NCBI GenBank assembly: GCA_002469305.1
Contig: DKEY01000072.1
Location: forward strand, 1-5,666
Direction of reading: 5' to 3'
DNA from: Sulfurospirillum sp. UBA6810
GTDB taxonomy: Bacteria > Campylobacterota > Campylobacteria > Campylobacterales > Sulfurospirillaceae
DNA: 5,666 bases
Positions within the stretch are counted from its first letter, which is position 1; each line of letters opens with the position of its first letter. Made by a program: the position numbers and the translations under genes. A model generated the notes under the pieces. The model was not told where the DNA came from, searched no databases, and saw only the letters and a program-made list of their open reading frames with translations. Shown one piece after another: positions 1 to 5,624 of this stretch.

Positions 1-23
1 TCTACCGGCTGAGCTAACGAGTC
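1..23 (-). tRNA. tRNA gene, 5' part only (probably tRNA-Lys)
   Basis: Read on the minus strand from position 23, the sequence fits the start of a tRNA. There is a 7-base acceptor strand GACTCGT, then T8 and A9, then the D-stem GCTC and a D-loop AGCCGGTA with the conserved A14, G18-G19 and A21, followed by the first two bases of the D-stem return strand. The anticodon and the 3' half lie beyond the window edge, so the isotype cannot be read. The opening GxxTCGTTAGCTCAG is typical of bacterial tRNA-Lys, which makes Lys the best guess by resemblance only. It has its own strong promoter just upstream and may head a tRNA cluster running leftward. Confidence 0.85.
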
Positions 24-55
24 ATCTTTTAGCTTCATCTCGTAATGAGGTTGAA

Positions 56-84
56 ATTATAGAGAAAAAAAAATCATTTGTCAA
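56..84 (-). promoter_or_regulatory. Perfect-consensus sigma-70 promoter of the tRNA gene
   Basis: On the minus strand TTGACA (84 to 79) and TATAAT (61 to 56) are separated by exactly 17 bases, so both hexamers and the spacer match the housekeeping sigma-70 consensus. The spacer contains a run of nine T. Transcription should start near position 49, giving a leader of about 25 bases before the mature tRNA 5' end at 23. The -35 box lies 20 bases past the cinA stop codon, so the tRNA does not depend on read-through from cinA. A consensus -35 is notable because campylobacterial promoters often lack one; a stable RNA gene is where it would be expected. Confidence 0.88.
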
Positions 85-103
85 GAGAATTTTTTAAAAA
101 TTG

Positions 104-1201
104 TTATTTTTTAAAAAAAACATCTTTCCCAATAATTAAGAGCAATCTTAGAGCATGATAAGCACTTTGCTTTTGTATATACTCTCTATCGCCCTTAAGA
201 AGTAATCTCTCAACGATTATCTCACCATTTTTAGCACGTGCTCCGACAAAAACAGTTCCTACTGGTTTCTCTGCACTTCCTCCTGTTGGACCGGCTATCC
301 CACTTGTTGCAAGAGCAAAATCCGATAGACTAGCGTTTAAAACGCCCTCCATCATCTCTCGTACACAAAGTTCACTCACCGCCCCAAACTTTTCGAGAGT
401 CTCTTTACTTACACCTAGCCATGAGCGTTTTATATCATTTGAGTAGCTTACTATACTGCCATGAAATACATTTGATGAGCCACTGATACTTGTTAGCATA
501 GAAGCTATAAGTCCACCCGTACAACTCTCAGCCACACTAATCGTTTTACCGGATTTTTCTAAAGAACTTACTATGTGTTCTAGTACATTTTCATTTTCTA
601 TGAGTTTATGAGGGAAAAGTGCTTTTGTAGCTTTTATAAAGTTATCAATGTCTCCATATTTTAAAGCACTTGCTTCTATAACAGACCAGCTATCGACTAT
701 GGGTGTTGAGATAAGTTTGATTTCGTATGTACTTGCAAGTGGTTCAAGGAGTATCTTTGTTGAGTCTTCATCAAGGCCTATAAGCGAGAAGGTAGTTGCA
801 TTTTTTCTTTGTTTCATATGGACTCGTGGCAATGTTTCATTTTCTTTTGCCAAGATAACAGAGACTTTAAACTCTTTTGTCTCAAGGAGATAGGAATTTT
901 TTGAAAAAACTTTTGATTTTGAAGGTATCAAAGTCTCTTCTTTGAGTTCAAGTGAATCTCCACTTAAAGTAGCTATAACTTTATTGACTAAATTGAAGCT
1001 ATCTTTTGAAGCAACAATGAGTGTTTTTTTTGAAGATTTTAAACTATTTTCGAGTTGTAAAAAAATGTCTTTGTCACTTTTATCTAAAAATATTTTTTTA
1101 TCAGGAACACTCAAAAAATCCTTTACATGTAAGTCAATATAATTTAAAAATAGAGTATTTAGTTTAAGTGATTTACCAACAATAATAAGTGAAGTTTGCA
1201 T
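104..1201 (-). CDS. cinA: CinA-family protein: intact C-terminal PncC amidohydrolase domain, degenerate N-terminal domain
   Basis: This is a 365-residue protein. Residues about 205-360 form a clear CinA C-terminal (PncC) domain, the family that deamidates nicotinamide mononucleotide to nicotinate mononucleotide in the cytosolic pyridine-nucleotide cycle. Visible motifs are ESCTGG (225-230), SGIAGPTGGS (300-309) and GTVFVG (315-320). Residues about 135-200 look like the KH-like middle region of full CinA, opening with a TFSLIGLDE stretch. Residues 1-125 sit where full CinA has its MoCF-like (COG1058) domain, but the GTE and TGGLGPT motifs are absent and the protein is shorter than the usual 400-430 residues, so the N-terminal ADP-ribose-type pyrophosphatase activity is probably lost. 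Two ATGs stand in tandem (1204 and 1201). The AAGGG at 1211-1207 is 2 bases from the first and 5 from the second, so the second is preferred. The gene is divergent from ileS. The symbol is by homology; a role in competence is not implied. Confidence 0.9.
   Translation of the reverse strand: MQTSLIIVGKSLKLNTLFLNYIDLHVKDFLSVPDKKIFLDKSDKDIFLQLENSLKSSKKTLIVASKDSFNLVNKVIATLSGDSLELKEETLIPSKSKVFSKNSYLLETKEFKVSVILAKENETLPRVHMKQRKNATTFSLIGLDEDSTKILLEPLASTYEIKLISTPIVDSWSVIEASALKYGDIDNFIKATKALFPHKLIENENVLEHIVSSLEKSGKTISVAESCTGGLIASMLTSISGSSNVFHGSIVSYSNDIKRSWLGVSKETLEKFGAVSELCVREMMEGVLNASLSDFALATSGIAGPTGGSAEKPVGTVFVGARAKNGEIIVERLLLKGDREYIQKQSAYHALRLLLIIGKDVFFKK
1121..1133. repeat. Recurring palindrome TTACATGTAA, copy 1 (in cinA)
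   Basis: The 10-bp perfect palindrome TTACATGTAA occupies 1123-1132. The surrounding 13 bases (CTTTACATGTAAG) are the exact reverse complement of the intergenic copy at 1269-1281. Within cinA, on the minus strand, it encodes Leu-His-Val-Lys in the degenerate N-terminal domain. Confidence 0.8.
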
Positions 1202-1231
1202 CATAACCCTTGCTAAAAAGATGAAGAAAGC

Positions 1232-1240
1232 ATTATATCA
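1232..1240 (-). promoter_or_regulatory. Extended -10 promoter of cinA
   Basis: On the minus strand TGATATAAT (1240 to 1232) is a perfect TATAAT preceded by TGn, the extended -10 form that can work without a -35. At the 17-base spacing the -35 position reads ATAGCC, so no -35 box is present. Transcription should begin near 1225, about 24 bases before the preferred ATG at 1201. Confidence 0.72.
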
Positions 1241-1268
1241 TATCTCAAATTTCAGGCTATTTTGAAAT

Positions 1269-1281
1269 CTTACATGTAAAG
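1269..1281. repeat. Recurring palindrome TTACATGTAA, copy 2 (cinA/ileS intergenic)
   Basis: CTTACATGTAAAG, containing the palindrome at 1270-1279, lies in the divergent intergenic region, centred about 50 bases upstream of the predicted cinA start of transcription and about 115 bases upstream of the ileS ATG. This is the only non-coding copy and could be a regulator-binding site; the coding copies argue for a broader genome-wide motif. Which one is right cannot be told from the window. Confidence 0.75.
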
Positions 1282-1329
1282 CATTTTATTGAGACTTATG
1301 AGCTATAAAAGAAGAAATTAAATAGATTT

Positions 1330-1345
1330 TAGGTAAAATTGCCTA
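1330..1345. repeat. Imperfect dyad in the ileS -35/spacer region
   Basis: TAGGTAAAATTGCCTA is an imperfect 16-bp inverted repeat, with TAGG and CCTA as outer arms and one G-U type mismatch inside. It covers the -35 and spacer zone of the predicted ileS promoter, where a repressor or activator could bind. It is short and AT-rich, so chance remains possible. Confidence 0.35.
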
Positions 1346-1349
1346 ATTT

Positions 1350-1355
1350 TATACT
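1350..1355 (+). promoter_or_regulatory. Probable -10 box of the ileS operon
   Basis: TATACT follows a T-rich stretch, with no recognisable -35 at 1327-1332 (TTTTAG), as is common in Campylobacterota. Transcription would start near 1362, leaving a leader of roughly 29 bases. This is too short for an aminoacylation-sensing leader of the T-box kind. No other good -10 lies closer to ileS. Confidence 0.55.
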
Positions 1356-1370
1356 ATGAACACTCATAGT
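1353..1370. repeat. Perfect 7-bp inverted repeat over the ileS -10/start site
   Basis: ACTATGA and TCATAGT are perfect inverted arms separated by the 4 bases ACAC. The left arm overlaps the predicted -10 box and the right arm falls at or just after the predicted transcription start. It could be an operator, or a small hairpin at the 5' end of the ileS transcript if transcription begins slightly upstream. The arms are AT-rich and the function is unproven. Confidence 0.5.
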
Positions 1371-1377
1371 TATCTCG

Positions 1378-1382
1378 AAGGA
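1378..1382 (+). promoter_or_regulatory. Ribosome binding site of ileS
   Basis: AAGGA lies 8 bases upstream of the ATG at 1391. It fixes the start, since no other in-frame start near it has such a site. Confidence 0.8.
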
Positions 1383-1390
1383 TAAACGAA

Positions 1391-4147
1391 ATGGATTATA
1401 AGGATACCTTACTCCTACCTAAGACAGATTTCCCTATGAGAGGTAATTTGCCAGAAAACGAACCAAAACGATATGGTATATGGTTTGAAAATGACCTCGC
1501 TTACAAAAAAATGAAAGCAAATCGTAAGAATGCACAAAACAAATTTTTCTTACATGATGGACCTCCCTATGCAAATGGACATATTCACATAGGACATGCA
1601 CTCAACAAAGTTTTAAAAGATGTTATTGTGAAAACGCACTACTTCTTTGGTGAAGAGGTAAAGTATGTTCCGGGTTGGGATTGTCATGGTCTTCCGATAG
1701 AGCAACAAGTAGAAAAGCAAATCGGTAAAGAGAAAAAAGATACACTAGCCAAAAGTAAGATAAGAGAGTTGTGTCGTGAACATGCTCGTAAGTTTATAGA
1801 TATCCAAAGAGAAGAATTTAAATCTCTAGGCGTTGTAGGTGATTGGGAAAATCCTTATATGACTATGAAGTTTGAATTTGAAGCAGATATATACAGAGCC
1901 TTGTGTGAAGTAGCGAAAAAAGGTTTATTGATAGAGCGTAGTAAACCAGTTTACTGGTCATGGGCTGCAAGAAGTGCTTTGGCTGAAGCTGAAGTCGAGT
2001 ATGAAAATAAAGAAGATTACTCTATCTTTGTTGCATACCCACTGAAAGAAGAAGCAAAAAAAGTATTGGAAGTAGATGAAGCGAGTGTTGTTATCTGGAC
2101 GACAACTCCTTGGACACTTCCAGCAAATATGGCGATATCATTTAATCCTGAGGAAGATTATATCTTAAGTAGTGATGGCTATATCGTAGCTAAGCCACTG
2201 TATGAAAAACTTATAGAACAAGAGGTTATCAAAGGTACAGTTGTAAAAACTTTTAAAGCAAATATCTTAGAAAACTTGTACGCAACAAGCCCACTCAATG
2301 GCAGAGATTCACAACTTATCTTGGGTGAACATGTTACGATGGATGGTGGTAGTGGTTGTGTTCATACTGCACCTGGTCATGGTGAAGATGACTATCGTGT
2401 TGGGTTAAAGTATGGTTTAGAAGTGATGATGCCTGTTGATGAGAGAGGTTGTTATGATGAAACTGTTGTACGTGAAAATCTTCTTCCTGATGCACAGAGT
2501 TTTGTAGGTGAACATATATTTAAATCAAACGAAAGAATTTTAGAGTTACTAGGAAGTGCACTTCTAAAGTGTTCTAAATTTACGCACTCTTATCCATTTT
2601 GTTGGAGAACGCATCAGCCAGTTATCTATCGAGCAACAAAACAGTGGTTTGTCGCTATGGATGAAAAAGCACAAAATAGTGCAACTCTAAGAGAGATGGC
2701 AAAAGAAGAGATTTCAAAAGTACGTTTTTATCCACCAAGTGGTATCAACCGTCTTGGAACTATGATAGAAAATAGACCTGATTGGTGTATTTCCCGTCAA
2801 AGAGACTGGGGTGTGCCTATCGCATTTTTTAGAGATAAAACTACGGGTAAGCCAATATTCGATGAAAAAGTAATGAATTATGTTGCGATGATATTTGAAC
2901 AACGTGGTGCTGATGCTTGGTGGGATATGGAGATAAAAGATTTACTCTACCCAGGAAGCGGATATGATCCTGAAAACCTAGAAAAAGTGATGGATATCTT
3001 AGATGTTTGGTTTGATAGTGGTAGTACTTGGAAAGCTGTTTTAGAGTCACGCGAGTATGACGCTGGTGATTATCCAGCTTCGATGTACTTAGAGGGAAGT
3101 GATCAACACAGAGGTTGGTTCCAAAGTTCTCTTTTAGTCTCAACTGCCGCTCGTGGACATGCTCCATATGGCAAAATCCTTACTCATGGCTTTACGGTTG
3201 ATGAGAAGGGTGAAAAGATGAGCAAATCCAAGGGAAATGTTGTTGCGCCAAATGATATAGCAAAAAAATATGGTGTAGAGATACTTCGTCTTTGGGTTGG
3301 TATGAGTGAATATACGACAGATTTAAAGATAAGTGACAATATCCTAAAACAAGTAAGTGAACAGTACAGAAAAATCAGAAATACTTGTAGATTTTTACTT
3401 GCAAATACAGATGGGCTAACTCAAATCTTGCCATATGAAAAGATGGGGACACTTGATAAGTGGATTTTAAATGTTGCTAAAGAAGTGTTTGATGAAGTAG
3501 AAAGAAGCTTTAGAGAGTACGATTTTTCAAAAGGATTTTCACTTTTAAGCCACTTTATAGCAGTGGAATTAAGTGGAATTTATCTTGATATCTCAAAAGA
3601 TAGACTCTACTGTAATGGTGCCAATGAAAACATAAGACTCTCAACTCAAAGTGCAACAGCACTGATAGCTCAGCGTCTTTTAGCACTTATCGCTCCAACT
3701 TTGACATATACTGTTGATGAGATTTTAGAGTATGCTCCAAGTATCATTAAACAAGATATGAAAGATGTATTTGACATGCTTTATACGCCGCTTGATAAAG
3801 TAGAATTAGACTTTGATGCTGCGTATATGGTTGAAGCGAGAGAGAAATTTTTTGAGATAATAGATAATCTCAAAAAAGAAAAGATTATCAAATCTACTTT
3901 AGAACTTATCTTGGTTACAAATTCTTTACATGTAAAGAAATTAACCCCAACAGATGCTGAGGATTGGTTTACAACAAGTGGTGTTGTAGAAAATGCAAAT
4001 GGGGAAGAGTTTGGAAGCTTTAGCATTGGAGAAGATAACTTCAAAATTATCAAATCACATGAACATAAATGTCCTAGATGTTGGAAGTTTAAAGCAAGTA
4101 CAGAAGATGGACTTTGTGCTAGATGTGAAGAGGTTTTAAATGGTTGA
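1391..4147 (+). CDS. ileS: Isoleucyl-tRNA synthetase
   Basis: IleS is a cytosolic class Ia synthetase that activates isoleucine with ATP, transfers it to tRNA-Ile, and edits mischarged valine. The 918-residue product has the normal bacterial length and every landmark. The HIGH motif (66-69) sits in GPPYANGHIHIGHA, GWDCHGLPIE is at 95-104, and KMSKS is at 609-613. The CP1 editing domain has its Thr-rich WTTTPWTLPA (236-245) and HTAPGHGEDDY (325-335), whose Asp334 aligns with the E. coli editing aspartate 342. WCISRQRDWGVP (465-476), DVWFDSGSTW (538-547) and GSDQHRGWFQ (569-578) complete the catalytic core. An anticodon-binding helical domain follows, then a C-terminal zinc finger with Cys894, 897, 909 and 912 (CxxC-x11-CxxC). 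The finger marks the common bacterial IleS type, expected to be mupirocin-sensitive from the family. It is the first gene of a plus-strand operon, and its stop overlaps the next ORF by 8 bases. Confidence 0.98.
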   Translation: MDYKDTLLLPKTDFPMRGNLPENEPKRYGIWFENDLAYKKMKANRKNAQNKFFLHDGPPYANGHIHIGHALNKVLKDVIVKTHYFFGEEVKYVPGWDCHGLPIEQQVEKQIGKEKKDTLAKSKIRELCREHARKFIDIQREEFKSLGVVGDWENPYMTMKFEFEADIYRALCEVAKKGLLIERSKPVYWSWAARSALAEAEVEYENKEDYSIFVAYPLKEEAKKVLEVDEASVVIWTTTPWTLPANMAISFNPEEDYILSSDGYIVAKPLYEKLIEQEVIKGTVVKTFKANILENLYATSPLNGRDSQLILGEHVTMDGGSGCVHTAPGHGEDDYRVGLKYGLEVMMPVDERGCYDETVVRENLLPDAQSFVGEHIFKSNERILELLGSALLKCSKFTHSYPFCWRTHQPVIYRATKQWFVAMDEKAQNSATLREMAKEEISKVRFYPPSGINRLGTMIENRPDWCISRQRDWGVPIAFFRDKTTGKPIFDEKVMNYVAMIFEQRGADAWWDMEIKDLLYPGSGYDPENLEKVMDILDVWFDSGSTWKAVLESREYDAGDYPASMYLEGSDQHRGWFQSSLLVSTAARGHAPYGKILTHGFTVDEKGEKMSKSKGNVVAPNDIAKKYGVEILRLWVGMSEYTTDLKISDNILKQVSEQYRKIRNTCRFLLANTDGLTQILPYEKMGTLDKWILNVAKEVFDEVERSFREYDFSKGFSLLSHFIAVELSGIYLDISKDRLYCNGANENIRLSTQSATALIAQRLLALIAPTLTYTVDEILEYAPSIIKQDMKDVFDMLYTPLDKVELDFDAAYMVEAREKFFEIIDNLKKEKIIKSTLELILVTNSLHVKKLTPTDAEDWFTTSGVVENANGEEFGSFSIGEDNFKIIKSHEHKCPRCWKFKASTEDGLCARCEEVLNG
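3922..3939. repeat. 18-bp perfect palindrome, extended copy of the recurring motif (in ileS)
   Basis: TTCTTTACATGTAAAGAA is identical to its own reverse complement. It contains the TTACATGTAA core at 3926-3935 and encodes Ser-Leu-His-Val-Lys-Lys (residues 845-850), in the variable linker just before the zinc finger. In RNA the two 9-base arms have no loop, so action as a DNA site is more plausible than as a hairpin. Confidence 0.85.
4128..4133 (+). promoter_or_regulatory. Ribosome binding site of the 36-residue ORF
   Basis: AAGAGG, inside the last codons of ileS, lies 6 bases upstream of the ATG at 4140. It is good support that this very short ORF is translated, probably coupled to ileS termination. 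Confidence 0.65.
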
Positions 4148-4250
4148 TTTATCTAAACCATTAGAGTTTAGTTTTGTACTTGGTACGGTTGGTGCCATAT
4201 TTATTTTGATAGCCATAGGTATATGGCTTGTAAAGTTAAAAAAGAGATAA
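4140..4250 (+). CDS. Single-pass membrane microprotein, 36 residues, unknown function
   Basis: The ORF runs from an ATG that overlaps the ileS stop by 8 bases to a TAA that overlaps the gatA ribosome binding site, so it fills the ileS-gatA gap exactly. The product begins MVDLSKPLEF, then has an uninterrupted hydrophobic stretch at residues 10-31 rich in Ile, Val, Leu, Phe and Gly, and ends in the basic tail KLKKR. This predicts one membrane helix with the C-terminus in the cytoplasm by the positive-inside rule. There is no cleavage site or cysteine. I recognise no family. Support comes from the ribosome binding site, the overlapping architecture and a sensible membrane-protein composition. 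A chance ORF of this length is possible but unlikely to show all three. Any link to translation is only by position. Confidence 0.72.
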   Translation: MVDLSKPLEFSFVLGTVGAIFILIAIGIWLVKLKKR

Positions 4251-4254
4251 GGAG
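4249..4254 (+). promoter_or_regulatory. Ribosome binding site that decides the gatA start
   Basis: AAGGAG overlaps the TAA of the upstream microprotein and lies 5 bases before the TTG at 4260. The in-frame GTG at 4254 begins on the last base of this site, so it cannot use it. The TTG is therefore the better start. Confidence 0.8.
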
Positions 4255-4259
4255 TGGCA

Positions 4260-5615
4260 TTGATAACTTTAAAAAAAGCTCTAACACTTCGCCCAGAAGA
4301 GATTATAGAAGTTAGAAGAGATTTAAGCGAATTAATATCTGAGAAAAAAAACATAGGTGCGTATGTAGAACAACTTATAGATACTCCTATCAGCGAATAT
4401 GGAGAGGGTATCCCTATCGCTATAAAAGATAATATCCAAGTAAAAGAGTGGAATATCACAAGTGCTTCAAACATACTTCAAGGGTATGTTGCTCCATACA
4501 ATGCAACTGTAATAGACAATATGCTTTTAAATGGGCTCGCTCCATTTGGTAGAACAAATATGGATGAGTTCGCTATGGGAAGTTCAACGGAGAGCTCATT
4601 TTACGGAAAAACTCTTAATCCTCATGATTTAAAAAGAGTTCCTGGTGGTAGTAGTGGTGGAAGTGCAGCGGCAGTTGCAGCTGGTATTGCGATAGCAGCT
4701 CTTGGAAGTGACACAGGTGGCTCTATCCGCCAACCTGCTGCATTTTGTGGTTGTGTCGGGATGAAGCCAACTTATGGAAAAGTGAGTCGTTATGGACTTG
4801 CTTCATACTCAAGCTCACTTGATCAAATAGGACCAATCACTCAAAATGTTGAAGATGCTGCAATCCTTTATGACATCATAGCAGGACATGAAAGCAAGGA
4901 TTCAACAAGTGCAAATATAGTACATGTAAAAGTGAGTGAAAACTTAAATGCTGATGCAAAGCAGACAATCGCTGTTATAGAAAACTATCTTGAAGAAGCA
5001 AGCCCTGAAGTAAGAAGTGCAATGCAAAATGCTATCAAAGCGTTAGAAGAGGCTGGACATAAGATAATATATAAAAGCCTTACAAATTCAAAATATGATA
5101 TAGCAACTTACTATGTTATAGCAGCGGCAGAAGCTAGTGCAAACTTTTCACGTTATGATGGCGTAAGATATGGTAATAGAAGCGAAAGTACAAATTTAAA
5201 AGAGATGTATAAAAAAACAAGAAGTGAAGGTTTTGGTGAAGAGGTTAAAAGAAGAATTCTTCTAGGAACTTTTGTTTTAAGTAGTGGTTATTATGATGCT
5301 TATTATATAAAAGCACAAAAAGCGAGACATTTTATCAAATCACAATTTGAAGAGATTTTAAGTGTGGCTGATATGATTTTTGCTCCTGTTACACCTACAA
5401 CTGCATTTGAGTTTGGAAGTAAGAGTGATCCTTTAGAGATGTACTTGCAAGATATCTATACGATTTCTGTAAACCTTGCAGGTCTTCCTGCTATTTCAGT
5501 TCCTATTGGCAAAGACAGCAATAATCTTCCAATAGGTGCACAGTTAATTGGTCCAGCATATGGAGAGCAAGCTATCTTTGATGGTGCGCTTAGTTTAGAA
5601 AAAATATTAGGATAA
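4260..5615 (+). CDS. gatA: Glutamyl-tRNA(Gln)/aspartyl-tRNA(Asn) amidotransferase subunit A
   Basis: GatA is the glutaminase subunit of the GatCAB complex. It releases ammonia from glutamine, and GatB uses it to convert Glu-tRNA(Gln) to Gln-tRNA(Gln), and in many bacteria Asp-tRNA(Asn) to Asn-tRNA(Asn). From the TTG start the protein has 451 residues, beginning MITLKKALTL, which resembles the opening of campylobacterial GatA. The amidase-signature triad is complete: Lys56 in AIKDNI, cis-Ser131 in GGSSGGSAAAVAAG and nucleophile Ser155 in GSDTGGSIRQPA. The spacing matches Staphylococcus aureus Lys79, Ser154 and Ser178 exactly. A C-terminal SGYYDAYYIKAQKAR stretch (342-356) and the FAPVTPTTAF and GLPAISVPIG motifs are typical. 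gatB and gatC are not in the window, so the complex is encoded at scattered loci. The gene follows the microprotein by 9 bases and precedes the next ATG by 9. A GTG at 4254 would add two residues. Confidence 0.97.
   Translation: MITLKKALTLRPEEIIEVRRDLSELISEKKNIGAYVEQLIDTPISEYGEGIPIAIKDNIQVKEWNITSASNILQGYVAPYNATVIDNMLLNGLAPFGRTNMDEFAMGSSTESSFYGKTLNPHDLKRVPGGSSGGSAAAVAAGIAIAALGSDTGGSIRQPAAFCGCVGMKPTYGKVSRYGLASYSSSLDQIGPITQNVEDAAILYDIIAGHESKDSTSANIVHVKVSENLNADAKQTIAVIENYLEEASPEVRSAMQNAIKALEEAGHKIIYKSLTNSKYDIATYYVIAAAEASANFSRYDGVRYGNRSESTNLKEMYKKTRSEGFGEEVKRRILLGTFVLSSGYYDAYYIKAQKARHFIKSQFEEILSVADMIFAPVTPTTAFEFGSKSDPLEMYLQDIYTISVNLAGLPAISVPIGKDSNNLPIGAQLIGPAYGEQAIFDGALSLEKILG
4921..4928. repeat. 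Recurring palindrome, shorter copy 4 (in gatA)
   Basis: TACATGTA, the 8-bp core of the motif, is followed by AAAAG. It encodes Val-His-Val-Lys (codons from 4920) in a variable part of GatA, in the same reading phase as the copies in ileS and cinA. On its own an 8-bp palindrome is weak; the interest comes from the set. Confidence 0.55.
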
Positions 5616-5624
5616 GGTCAAAAA

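Noticed and set aside
89..103. AT-only dyad AATTTTTTAAAAATT after the cinA stop as a terminator
   Set aside because: It contains no G or C pairs and almost no loop, so the hairpin would be unstable; it does not support a rho-independent terminator.
648..893. 81-codon ORF on the plus strand inside cinA
   Set aside because: It is antisense to a well supported gene, with no ribosome binding site or family resemblance.
1024..1031. Run of eight T in cinA (and eight A at 113-120) as phase-variable contingency tracts
   Set aside because: Runs of eight A or T are common in AT-rich genomes; phase-variable tracts in this group are usually longer G or C runs, and cinA is not a surface-function gene.
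1356..1390. T-box or other riboswitch in front of ileS
   Set aside because: The likely leader is about 30 bases, far too short, and T-boxes are not expected in Campylobacterota.
2841..3167. 108-codon ORF on the minus strand inside ileS
   Set aside because: It is antisense to the conserved IleS catalytic core, has no ribosome binding site or recognisable domain, and is explained as a shadow of the coding strand.
4136..4474. 112-codon ORF on the minus strand over the ileS-gatA junction
   Set aside because: It is antisense to the microprotein and gatA; its hydrophobic look comes from reading the membrane helix and amidase codons backwards. No plausible promoter or ribosome binding site.
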